A stretch of DNA of 37,624 bases from NCBI GenBank assembly GCA_934426285.1, contig CAKRYE010000018.1:1-37624 (forward strand), in the 5' to 3' direction. Source of the stretch: an uncultured Blautia sp. Lineage in GTDB: Bacteria; Bacillota; Clostridia; Lachnospirales; Lachnospiraceae. The position numbers and the translations under genes are program-made. Positions 23,200-31,291 of the stretch are shown here, in pieces. Each line of letters begins with the position of its first letter. Position 1 is the first letter of the stretch. Below the pieces are notes generated by a model, which saw only the letters and a list, made by a program, of their open reading frames with translations, was not told the DNA's origin and made no database searches.

Positions 23200-23769
23200 T
23201 TGAATGCAGCACTGAAGACGACATCCGGATCAGAAAAGCGTATTCTTGAATTTGACCTTTCTGCAGAACTGCATCACGGAGTTGTAGTCAGCAATCTGGC
23301 TTATGCAGTGGCAGAAGAGTTGGGATTGCCCCATGACCAGTGTTACCAGCTTGCCATTGCCGGAATGCTTCATGATATTGGTAAATTGAAACTTACAGGG
23401 TATATTAATGGACAGGAAAGAGACCCACTGGTTATTGAGGAACTGAAATATGTACGGATGCATTCCACACTGGGATATGAGGAACTAAAGGGGCAGGGGT
23501 ATTCGGACTTTGTTCTGCAAAGTATCCTGTATCATCATGAGAATTATGATGGCAGCGGTTACCCTTCCAATAAAGCTGGGAAGGAAATTCCTATAGGAGC
23601 TCGAGTCCTCAGAGTCTGCGATGTATATGCAGCTTTGACCTCTGACAGGCCTTACAGAAAAGGGTTTGATATGGGGACAGTGATGGAACTGATGATTGAT
23701 GAAGTGAAAAATTTTGATATGCAGGTTTTTCTGGCATTCCAGAGAGTTGTTCATAAAGAGAAAGCCTGA
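23200..23769 (+). CDS. Stand-alone HD-GYP domain protein
   Basis: 189 residues with only an HD-GYP core. The metal-binding HD is in MLHDIGKLKL (about 58-59), and YHHENYDGSGYPSNKAGKEIPIGARVLRVCDVYAALTSDRPYRK carries the HHExxDGxGYP signature. HD-GYP proteins hydrolyse cyclic di-GMP, or cGAMP in some cases. There is no receiver or sensor domain. The start codon is TTG at 23200, after GGAGG at a good distance. It sits 18 nt after hemZ and 20 nt before hisS, so it is translated from the same transcript. Confidence 0.88.
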   Translation: MNAALKTTSGSEKRILEFDLSAELHHGVVVSNLAYAVAEELGLPHDQCYQLAIAGMLHDIGKLKLTGYINGQERDPLVIEELKYVRMHSTLGYEELKGQGYSDFVLQSILYHHENYDGSGYPSNKAGKEIPIGARVLRVCDVYAALTSDRPYRKGFDMGTVMELMIDEVKNFDMQVFLAFQRVVHKEKA

Positions 23770-23789
23770 CAGGATAAGAGGAGGAAAAG

Positions 23790-25046
23790 ATGGCATTAAA
23801 GAAGAAACCGGTAACCGGTATGAAGGATATTTTACCAAGAGAGATGGAAATCAGGAATTATGTGATGAACATGATTCGTGAGACTTATGGAACATTTGGA
23901 TTTTCTGCAATTGAGACCCCATGTGTAGAGCATATTGAGAATCTCTGCAGTAAACAGGGTGGCGAGAATGAAAAGCTTATTTTCAAGATATTAAAACGTG
24001 GAGAAAAGCTGAAACTGGATAAGGCAGAATCAGAGGCGGATCTGGTGGATTCAGGTCTTCGTTATGATTTAACTGTTCCACTTTCCAGATATTATTCCAA
24101 TAATGCCAATGAGCTTCCTGCTCCTTTTAAGGCACTTCAGATGGGAAATGTATGGAGGGCAGACAGACCTCAGAGAGGACGTTTCCGTCAGTTTATGCAG
24201 TGTGATATTGATATTTTGGGAGAGCCTACTTATCTGGCAGAAATTGAACTGGTACTTGCAACAACTACACTGCTGGGTAAATTGGATTTTCATAATTTTA
24301 CAATTCGTATCAATGACAGAAAGATCCTGAAAGCAATGGCACAGTACAGTGGATTCCCACAGGAGAGCTTTGACACAGTATTTATCATTCTGGACAAAAT
24401 GGACAAGATCGGTCTGGAAGGTGTGGCAGAAGAACTGGAAAAAGAAGGGTTTGCAAAGGATTGTATTGATACTTATCTGGGCATGTTCCAGGAAATTACT
24501 TCAGATATTCAGGGCGTGCGTTTTTGCAAAGATAAATTAAAGGATGTATTGGATCCAAAGGTTGCAGAGGATCTGGAAACAATTATCACTACAGTGGAAT
24601 CTGTAAAATCAGCAGACTTTAAAATGGCATTTGATCCCACACTGGTTCGTGGAATGTCTTATTACACAGGTCCGATTTTTGAAATTTCCATGGATGAGTT
24701 TGGCGGCAGCGTTGGCGGCGGCGGACGTTATGATGAGATGATCGGTAAATTTACAGGCAACAATACTTCTGCCTGTGGATTCTCTATTGGATTTGAGAGA
24801 ATCGTTATGCTGCTTCTGGAGAGAGATTACCAGATTCCTACAAAAAATGGAAAGAAAGCATATCTTATCGAGAAAAATATGCCTGCAGATAAGCTTCTGA
24901 AGATTCTGGAACAGGCCAGAGAAGAAAGAAATGCCGGAACACAGGTTAATATTTCGATTATGAAGAAAAACAAGAAATTCCAGAAGGATCAGATGAATGC
25001 TGAAGGATATACAGAATTTGTAGAATTTTTCAGAGATAAAATGTAA
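23790..25046 (+). CDS. hisS: Histidyl-tRNA synthetase
   Basis: 418 residues of the class II HisRS family. Motif 1 is near TYGTFGFSAIETPCVE; motif 2 is FKALQMGNVWRADRPQRGRFRQFMQCDIDILG; the histidine-binding blocks are LVRGMSYYTGPIFEI and GGGGRYDEM, with motif 3 in ACGFSIGFERIV. The C-terminal anticodon-binding domain is short. It charges tRNA-His. AGGAGGAAAAG precedes the ATG. It is followed by aspS, the usual Firmicute pair. No T-box leader is seen in front of it because it lies inside an operon. Confidence 0.95.
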   Translation: MALKKKPVTGMKDILPREMEIRNYVMNMIRETYGTFGFSAIETPCVEHIENLCSKQGGENEKLIFKILKRGEKLKLDKAESEADLVDSGLRYDLTVPLSRYYSNNANELPAPFKALQMGNVWRADRPQRGRFRQFMQCDIDILGEPTYLAEIELVLATTTLLGKLDFHNFTIRINDRKILKAMAQYSGFPQESFDTVFIILDKMDKIGLEGVAEELEKEGFAKDCIDTYLGMFQEITSDIQGVRFCKDKLKDVLDPKVAEDLETIITTVESVKSADFKMAFDPTLVRGMSYYTGPIFEISMDEFGGSVGGGGRYDEMIGKFTGNNTSACGFSIGFERIVMLLLERDYQIPTKNGKKAYLIEKNMPADKLLKILEQAREERNAGTQVNISIMKKNKKFQKDQMNAEGYTEFVEFFRDKM

Positions 25047-25098
25047 GCCTACTGAACAATTATTTATAAATTATAAAATCAGGAAAAGAGGAAGAACC

Positions 25099-26895
25099 AT
25101 GGCAGAAAGTATGCAGGGACTGCACAGAACATGCCGATGTGCAGAAGTGACAAAAGAAATGAAGGGCAAAGAAATCGTTCTTATGGGATGGGTTCAGAAA
25201 GCCCGTGATAAAGGCGGCATTATTTTTGTGGATTTAAGAGACCGTTCAGGAATCATGCAGTTGATTTTTGAGAATGGCAGCATTGATGCAGATGGATTTG
25301 CAAAAGCAGGAAAACTTCGCAGTGAATTTGTAATTGCAGTTACCGGTGTTGTAGAAGAAAGAGGCGGTGCTGTTAATAAAAATCTGGCAACAGGTGAGAT
25401 TGAGCTTCGTGTAAACTCTCTTCGTGTATTGTCAGAAGCAGAAGTTCCACCATTTCCAATTGAAGAGAACTGCAAGACAAAAGACGAGATCAGACTGAAA
25501 TATCGTTATCTGGATTTGAGAAGACCTGATATTCAGAAAAATATTATGCTGAAGAGCAAAGTAATGATGCTTACCAGACAGTTTTTTGCAAAAGAGGGAT
25601 TCATGGAAATTGAAACTCCTATGCTTGGAAAGAGTACTCCTGAGGGAGCCAGAGATTATCTGGTACCGTCCAGAGTTCATCCGGGACATTTCTATGGACT
25701 GCCTCAGTCTCCGCAGCTTTACAAACAGCTTCTGATGTGTTCCGGATATGACCGTTACATTCAGATAGCAAGATGCTTCCGTGATGAGGATCTCCGTGCG
25801 GACAGACAGCCTGAATTTACACAGATCGATATGGAACTTTCTTTTGTAGATGTGGATGATGTTATTGATGTAAATGAGAGATTCCTGGCATATCTGTTTA
25901 AAGAAGTTCTGGATGTTGAGGTAAAACTTCCGATTCAGCGTATTACCTGGCAGGAGGCTATGGACAGATTTGGATCTGATAAACCGGATATGCGTTTTGG
26001 CATGGAGCTTCATGATGTAAGCGACGTAGTTAGAAATTGTGGTTTCAGCGTATTTACTTCTGCTCTGGAGAATGGCGGAAGTGTCCGTGGTATCAATGCA
26101 GAAGGACAGGGCGCTATGCCACGTAAAAAGATTGATAAGCTGGTTGAATTTGCAAAAGGATACGGTGCCAAAGGCCTGGCATATATTGCCATTGCGGAAG
26201 ATGGAACAAGAAAATCTTCTTTTGCAAAATTCATGACAGAGGAAGAGATGGATGCGCTGGTTGCTACTATGGACGGAAAACCGGGAGACCTTCTTCTCTT
26301 TGCTGCAGATAAAAAGAAGCTGGTTTATGATGTACTGGGTGCCCTTCGTCTGGAGCTTGCAAAACAGATGAATCTTCTGGATAAGAATGAATATCGTTTT
26401 GTATGGGTAACAGAGTTCCCGCTTCTTGAGTGGAGTGAGGAAGAGAACCGCTTTACAGCAATGCATCATCCATTTACAATGTTGATGGAAGAGGATCTGC
26501 CATTACTGGATACAGATCCGGGTAAGGTTCGTGCAAAGGCTTATGATATTGTTCTTAATGGTAATGAGATTGGTGGCGGAAGTGTTCGTATCCATCAGGA
26601 TGACATTCAGGAAAGAATGTTTAAAGAACTTGGATTCACCAAAGAAGAAGCTCATGAGCAGTTTGGATTCCTTCTGGATGCATTCAAATATGGAGTTCCG
26701 CCTCACGCAGGACTGGCTTATGGACTGGATCGTCTGGTTATGCTTATGGCAAAGGTTGACAGTATCCGTGATGTAATTGCATTCCCGAAGGTAAAGGATG
26801 CTTCCTGTCTGATGACTCAGTCACCGAGTGTGGTAAGTGAAGCACAGCTTAAAGAACTGGATCTGGAGGTAAGACCGGAGGAAGAAGAAAACTGA
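25099..26895 (+). CDS. aspS: Aspartyl-tRNA synthetase
   Basis: 598 residues, the bacterial-type length with an insertion (GAD) domain. The N-terminal OB anticodon domain has VLMGWVQKARDKGGIIFVDLRDRSG. Motif 1 and 2 are in FMEIETPMLGKSTPEGARDYLVPSR and CFRDEDLRADRQPEFTQIDMELSF, and the class II end is GLAYGLDRLVMLMA. It charges tRNA-Asp. GAGGAAGAACC precedes the ATG, 53 nt after hisS. The next gene begins 2 nt after its stop. Confidence 0.97.
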   Translation: MAESMQGLHRTCRCAEVTKEMKGKEIVLMGWVQKARDKGGIIFVDLRDRSGIMQLIFENGSIDADGFAKAGKLRSEFVIAVTGVVEERGGAVNKNLATGEIELRVNSLRVLSEAEVPPFPIEENCKTKDEIRLKYRYLDLRRPDIQKNIMLKSKVMMLTRQFFAKEGFMEIETPMLGKSTPEGARDYLVPSRVHPGHFYGLPQSPQLYKQLLMCSGYDRYIQIARCFRDEDLRADRQPEFTQIDMELSFVDVDDVIDVNERFLAYLFKEVLDVEVKLPIQRITWQEAMDRFGSDKPDMRFGMELHDVSDVVRNCGFSVFTSALENGGSVRGINAEGQGAMPRKKIDKLVEFAKGYGAKGLAYIAIAEDGTRKSSFAKFMTEEEMDALVATMDGKPGDLLLFAADKKKLVYDVLGALRLELAKQMNLLDKNEYRFVWVTEFPLLEWSEEENRFTAMHHPFTMLMEEDLPLLDTDPGKVRAKAYDIVLNGNEIGGGSVRIHQDDIQERMFKELGFTKEEAHEQFGFLLDAFKYGVPPHAGLAYGLDRLVMLMAKVDSIRDVIAFPKVKDASCLMTQSPSVVSEAQLKELDLEVRPEEEEN

Positions 26896-26897
26896 AA

Positions 26898-27656
26898 ATG
26901 ACACTTACAATTCCGTGTTTTTTGATTGTATGCCCTATGGTTTTTCTTGCAGGATTTGTGGATTCTATTGCAGGCGGCGGAGGTTTGATCTCCCTGCCTG
27001 CATATTTGCTTGCAGGAGTTCCCATGCACAATGCCATAGCAACTAATAAGCTGTCTTCTGCAACAGGTACAGCAATTTCCACAGTTCGTCTGTGCAAAAA
27101 CAAATTTGTAGACTGGGGATTGGCATTGCCCTGTATTTCCATGGCATTACTGGGCTCCTTTGCAGGGGCACACCTGGCGTTGACAGCAAGTGACAAACTT
27201 CTGAAATGGATGTTGATTCCCATACTTCCCATTGTGGCTTTTTATGTTTTGAAAAAGAAAAATCTGGAAGAAGATATTCAGACTGACATTTCCAGAAGAA
27301 AGCAATGGCTTCTGTGTGCTGTATGTTCTTTACTGGTAGGGTGTTATGATGGATTTTATGGACCGGGAACCGGTACATTTCTTCTGATTCTTTATACAGG
27401 AGTGGCAAAACTTCCAGTATCAAAAGCTTCGGGGACTATGAAGCTTGCAAATCTTTCCTCAAATGTAATGGCTCTTGCTGTATTTTTATTTAGTGGTAAA
27501 ATTGTAATTCTTCTGGGACTTGCAGCTTCTGCTTTTTCAATTGCAGGACATTATGTAGGATCTGGAATGGTAATGAAAAATGGGAGCAAAATTGTGCGTC
27601 CGATTATTCTTGTGGTGCTGGCACTTCTGTTTATTAAGATTATTACCGGTATGTGA
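26898..27656 (+). CDS. TSUP family (TauE/SafE-like) membrane transporter
   Basis: 252 residues, about eight membrane helices. The N-terminal signature is FLAGFVDSIAGGGGLISLPAYLLAGVP and the second-half repeat LLVGCYDGFYGPGTGTFLLIL, both diagnostic of the TSUP family. Relatives export sulfite, sulfoacetate or other organosulfur anions; the substrate here is unknown. It begins 2 nt after aspS with no clear ribosome binding site of its own except GGAGGAAGAAAAC at the aspS end, implying translational coupling. It is the last gene of the apt-to-TSUP transcript, followed by a terminator. Confidence 0.92.
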   Translation: MTLTIPCFLIVCPMVFLAGFVDSIAGGGGLISLPAYLLAGVPMHNAIATNKLSSATGTAISTVRLCKNKFVDWGLALPCISMALLGSFAGAHLALTASDKLLKWMLIPILPIVAFYVLKKKNLEEDIQTDISRRKQWLLCAVCSLLVGCYDGFYGPGTGTFLLILYTGVAKLPVSKASGTMKLANLSSNVMALAVFLFSGKIVILLGLAASAFSIAGHYVGSGMVMKNGSKIVRPIILVVLALLFIKIITGM

Positions 27657-27675
27657 GAGAAGATTTCTGTATCAT

Positions 27676-27726
27676 AAAAAATGGTTTCATAAACTTAGAT
27701 GAGCTTGTTTATGAAACCATTTTTAT
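27676..27726. terminator. Bidirectional intrinsic terminator
   Basis: A 17-bp perfect stem (AAAATGGTTTCATAAAC at 27678-27694 with its complement at 27707-27723) lies between convergent genes, with A-rich and T-rich flanks on both sides. It ends the TSUP and lipoprotein transcripts. Confidence 0.92.
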
Positions 27727-28889
27727 TATTGTTTTTTGGATTCTGATTCTGAATCAGAAGAATCATCTAAGGGTGAGGTGGTCAAAGTGCCAAAAATCGC
27801 ATCTCCCAGAGTGCGTCCTTCATCTTGTAGCTTCCATGAGGTGCCGTCATTGATCAGGACAAAATCCACATCGGAGGTGGCAGAGGCAGTGTTACTTTCA
27901 ATGCTTTTCAAAAGTAAATCCAGAGATTTATCATATCGCTTCTGCGATCCGTCAATGACGGAATCCGGAGATGCAAGATAATCATCCAGGCTGTGCTGAT
28001 AATCGCTGAGAATAGCATTGCTGTCAAAAGTTGTGATTTCCGTAGTGACAGTAGCATTATAGCCATTGACGCTGCTTGTCTTAATTTTGAAATTAAAATT
28101 CTTATGTACCTGTTCTACAAGTGCTTCTGCAATAGAGTTCTTTACAGAATCAGAGGTATTCATTATATCTACAACACCAAGATAAGAGCTCATTTCTTCA
28201 AGATTCATTTTTTTCAGTGTATTGAAGTATACGGCCAGAGTATCTTCGGGAGAAAGGATATCGGGATCGGCCAGATAGACCATGAGACCGCCGACAAGAT
28301 CATTTTCCAGGGAATAACTCCGTCTGATCTCCCATTTCTCTTTTTTACCGTCACCTTTGTTGACCAGTTGAATGGTCGAGTCTGTTACTGTTGAATCATA
28401 CTTGTTATTTGTGAGAAGCTGATTCAGTATCAGATAATGACCTTCCAGAGATTTGGAGGAATCTTTGATATTTCCTGTTTTTGCCTGGGCATCTTCTGTG
28501 ATTTTGGTTCTGAGCAATTCTGCTGCAAAATCTGCTGCAAGAGATTTGGCATCAATGGTGGTAAGCTCAAGAGAAGCCTGGGCATTTTTTTTATCTTCGT
28601 CGACGCTGACATCCAGAATTTTATAATCAAATTGCTGGAAGAAAAGAGAAAATACATTCTGTATTTCATCGGACAGATTGGTATTTTCTGTTGCATCCGG
28701 AAACATCTCAGTATAGGAAATATATTTTTGAGTAGTATCAGAATCCAGATTTTTCAGTTGATCCAGTTCACTTTTGATTACTTCCTCTGCATCGGAGCTG
28801 TCTGTACGGGAGCAGCCACAAAGTATAGACGGAGCCAGTACGAACAGTAATGAGAAGAGAACCGGGAGGAGACGTTTGATAATCTTCAT
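27726..28889 (-). CDS. Lipoprotein with duplicated domain, unknown function
   Basis: 387 residues. The signal peptide ends in the lipobox LCGC, with Cys about residue 26, so it is membrane-anchored on the outside. Two similar halves follow. FDYKILDVSVDEDKKNAQAS with ELTTIDAKSLAADF (about 90-125) corresponds to FNFKIKTSSVNGYNATVTTE with ITTFDSNAILSDY (about 265-298). Each is followed by a stretch ending in a strand-Lys-Trp pattern (KKEKWEIRRSY and DGTSWKLQDEG). This resembles tandem DUF5105/NTF2-like modules, which I cannot name with certainty. A Ser/Asp/Glu-rich tail ends the protein. It is divergently transcribed from the exporter operon, suggesting a link. Confidence 0.75.
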   Translation of the reverse strand: MKIIKRLLPVLFSLLFVLAPSILCGCSRTDSSDAEEVIKSELDQLKNLDSDTTQKYISYTEMFPDATENTNLSDEIQNVFSLFFQQFDYKILDVSVDEDKKNAQASLELTTIDAKSLAADFAAELLRTKITEDAQAKTGNIKDSSKSLEGHYLILNQLLTNNKYDSTVTDSTIQLVNKGDGKKEKWEIRRSYSLENDLVGGLMVYLADPDILSPEDTLAVYFNTLKKMNLEEMSSYLGVVDIMNTSDSVKNSIAEALVEQVHKNFNFKIKTSSVNGYNATVTTEITTFDSNAILSDYQHSLDDYLASPDSVIDGSQKRYDKSLDLLLKSIESNTASATSDVDFVLINDGTSWKLQDEGRTLGDAIFGTLTTSPLDDSSDSESESKKQ

Positions 28890-28922
28890 ACGTATTCTTT
28901 CCTTTCAAAATAATTCCACACT

Positions 28923-28951
28923 ATTTTACCAGATTTTTATAAAAATGTCAA
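28923..28951 (-). promoter_or_regulatory. Strong sigma-A promoter of the lipoprotein gene
   Basis: On the minus strand TTGACA (28951-28946), a 17-bp spacer and TAAAAT (28928-28923). The -35 is consensus. Confidence 0.85.
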
Positions 28952-29072
28952 AAATGTATAAATTATGAACGAATTTCATAAAAAAATAGTGAAAAAATTG
29001 TGAAATCTGCATCATTTGGCGTCAGAGCTTTCTTTTTCAAGAGGAATCTGCTATTATAGGAAAGTGAAGATT

Positions 29073-29101
29073 TCGGCTGCTGAAAAGAAAAAGTGTATAA
29101 T
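29073..29101 (+). promoter_or_regulatory. Probable promoter of the exporter operon
   Basis: A consensus TATAAT at 29096-29101 lies 42 nt before the first adaptor ATG. The -35 region (TCGGCT/TTCGGC) is poor, suggesting activator dependence or low basal activity. Confidence 0.5.
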
Positions 29102-29143
29102 AGCGAAAGTAGGCAGAAATACAACAGCAGCAAGGAGGTAATT

Positions 29144-30619
29144 ATGAAAAAACGTATTCTTATCGTTTTGGGAATCCTTATCGCAGCCGGTGCCATTGGT
29201 ACTGGTGTCTGGTATCGTTTTTACGGCAGCGGTCAGGGTGGAAATAATGATTCCATTGTATATGTTTCCAAGGTCAGCGTTCTTACCGGAGTGGAGTCAG
29301 CGGCAACGAATCGTTTTGCCGGAGTGGTAGAGCCTCAGGAAACGGTGAATGTTAAGATAGAAAGTGGACGTAAGGTAAAGGAAGTTCAGGTAAAGACCGG
29401 AGATGAGGTTAAGGCAGGACAGCTTCTTTTTGAATATGATCTCAGCAGCATTCAGGATGATCTGCAGCAGGCAAAGCTGGATCTGGACAGACTGAAAAAT
29501 GAACAGGTGAGCCTTACAGAGCAGATTGCTACTCTGGAAGCAGAGAAGAAGAAAGCAAAGTCAGAGGATCAGCTTTCCTATACAATTGAAATCGAAACCA
29601 ATAAGATGAATCTGAAAAAAAATGAATATAATCAGAAGAGTAAGACTGCAGAAATTGAAAAGCTCCAGAATGCTACCGGCAATACAGAGGTGAGAAGTGA
29701 GATTGACGGTGTGATTCAGAAAATCGATACATCCAAAATGACCAGTGATGACGGGGATACAGTGGATGACAGTGATTCTTCAGATGTAATGTCAGGCGGA
29801 AGCAGTAATTCTGACAGTTCTGCTTTTATTACTATTTTGAGTACCGGTTCCTACAGAGTGAAAGGAAAGGTAAATGAGCAGAACAGAGATTCTGTTGTTC
29901 CTGGAGAAGCTGTGATCATCCGTTCCCGGGTGGACAGCACAAAGACATGGAAAGGAACAATGGGAAGTATTGATATGAATAATGGAACATCTGAGAGTAA
30001 TGATGACATGTATATGATGGGTATGAGCAGCAGCTCAGATGAACAGACAACATCTACTTCTTATCCGTTTTATGTGGAGCTGGATTCTTCTGACGGGTTG
30101 ATGCTGGGACAGCATGTATATATAGAAAGAGATATCGGGCAGGATGAGCAGAAGGAAGGACTGTGGCTCAGCGATTATTATATTGTGGATGCTGATACCA
30201 ATGAGCCTTATGTATGGGCTGCCAATGATAAGAAAAAGTTGGAAAAAAGATATATAACTCTTGGAAAGCATGATGATGATCTGGGTGAATATGAGATTAT
30301 TGACGGACTGACCAAGAAGGACAGTATTGCGTTTCCTACAGATGCTCTGAAGGAAGGGGAAACGACAGAAGAGGGAGATATTACCCAGACTCTTGGTGAA
30401 GGTGAGGATGACCTCAGTATGGATATGACAGGTGCAGACAGTTATGCAATGCCGGATGATTCTGTGGATATGGAACCTATAGAAGAGAGTACTGACGAAG
30501 ACTCCGAGGATCTGGGTGATTCTGATTCTGAGGATACACTGGATCCAAATGAGGATCTGATCCCTATGGATGAAGCTCCGGGTATAAGTGCGGATGAGGA
30601 TACGGAGGGAATTCAATGA
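29144..30619 (+). CDS. HlyD/MacA-like exporter adaptor 1, with acidic tail
   Basis: 491 residues. One N-terminal membrane anchor (about 4-24) is followed by a lipoyl/barrel-sandwich half (RFAGVVEPQETVNVKIESGRKV...VKTGDEVKAGQLLFEYD). A coiled-coil hairpin runs about 105-185, with QQAKLDLDRLKNEQVSLTEQ. The second lipoyl half is TEVRSEIDGVIQKID. A beta-barrel region holds two Ser/Asp-rich insertions, one with the Met-rich DDMYMMGMSSSS. After the membrane-proximal domain, the last ~75 residues are highly acidic (EDSEDLGDSDSEDTLDPNED). It should link the permease to substrate on the outer face of the membrane. GGAGG precedes ATG 29144. Its stop overlaps the ATPase start (ATGA). Confidence 0.9.
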   Translation: MKKRILIVLGILIAAGAIGTGVWYRFYGSGQGGNNDSIVYVSKVSVLTGVESAATNRFAGVVEPQETVNVKIESGRKVKEVQVKTGDEVKAGQLLFEYDLSSIQDDLQQAKLDLDRLKNEQVSLTEQIATLEAEKKKAKSEDQLSYTIEIETNKMNLKKNEYNQKSKTAEIEKLQNATGNTEVRSEIDGVIQKIDTSKMTSDDGDTVDDSDSSDVMSGGSSNSDSSAFITILSTGSYRVKGKVNEQNRDSVVPGEAVIIRSRVDSTKTWKGTMGSIDMNNGTSESNDDMYMMGMSSSSDEQTTSTSYPFYVELDSSDGLMLGQHVYIERDIGQDEQKEGLWLSDYYIVDADTNEPYVWAANDKKKLEKRYITLGKHDDDLGEYEIIDGLTKKDSIAFPTDALKEGETTEEGDITQTLGEGEDDLSMDMTGADSYAMPDDSVDMEPIEESTDEDSEDLGDSDSEDTLDPNEDLIPMDEAPGISADEDTEGIQ

Positions 30620-31287
30620 TACTGGAATTAAAGGGGATTTATAAAGAGTACCAGCAGGGAAAGATGAAGGTTCCGGTATTAAAAGATGTGAATTTTTCTA
30701 TGGAAGAGGGAGAATATGTAGCAATTATGGGACCCTCCGGTTCAGGAAAGACCACACTTATGAATATTATAGGCTGCCTGGATAAACAGACAGAGGGAAC
30801 CTTTTACCTGGACGGACAGGACATTAAAGCCTGTTCCGAAAATGCAATGTCGGATATCAGACTTCATAAGATCGGTTTTGTATTCCAGAGCTTTCATCTT
30901 CTCCCAAAGCAGAGTGCGCTGGCAAATGTGGAAATGCCTTTAAATTATGCCAGGGTTCCGAAAAAGGAACGTAGAGAAAGGGCTCGGAAGGCATTGGAAA
31001 GAGTGGGACTTGCAGATCGTGTGGATTTTAAGCCGAACCAGCTGTCCGGAGGACAGATGCAGAGAGTTGCTATTGCAAGAGCAATCGTGAATAATCCAAA
31101 GCTTCTGCTGGCAGATGAGCCTACAGGGGCTCTGGACAGTAAATCAGGAGCTCAGGTAATGGAGCTTTTTCAGAGATTGAATGAGGAAGGGGTATCGGTG
31201 CTTATGATCACCCATGATGCAGAGATTGCTTCCCATGCGAAAAGGGTGGTTACCATAAAAGATGGTATCCTTCAGGAAAAGAGGTGA
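30616..31287 (+). CDS. MacB/LolD-type ABC exporter ATPase
   Basis: 223 residues. Walker [11 protein letters not shown] (about 39-48), Q-loop [10 protein letters not shown], signature [14 protein letters not shown], Walker [13 protein letters not shown] and switch His in MITHD, all intact. This is the MacB/LolD/YknY subtype that pairs with FtsX-fold permeases and works by mechanotransmission. It is translationally coupled to adaptor 1 by a 4-nt ATGA overlap and ends 4 nt before adaptor 2. Energises the exporter at the inner face of the membrane. Confidence 0.96.
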   Translation: MILELKGIYKEYQQGKMKVPVLKDVNFSMEEGEYVAIMGPSGSGKTTLMNIIGCLDKQTEGTFYLDGQDIKACSENAMSDIRLHKIGFVFQSFHLLPKQSALANVEMPLNYARVPKKERRERARKALERVGLADRVDFKPNQLSGGQMQRVAIARAIVNNPKLLLADEPTGALDSKSGAQVMELFQRLNEEGVSVLMITHDAEIASHAKRVVTIKDGILQEKR

Positions 31288-31291
31288 TTTC

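Larger units (their letters stand above)
28890..29143. other. Divergent promoter region, lipoprotein / exporter operon
   Basis: 254 bp with a strong leftward promoter (28923-28951) and a rightward -10 (29096-29101). The middle is AT-rich without a clear gene or operator palindrome. Confidence 0.6.

Noticed and set aside
23770..25098. T-box leader for hisS or aspS
   Set aside because: The gaps (20 and 52 nt) are too short and lack a T-box motif or terminator.
25432..26469. Minus-strand 345-codon frame inside aspS
   Set aside because: It is antisense to a well-conserved synthetase domain and its composition (Cys, His, Phe, Lys-rich) is typical of a shadow frame.
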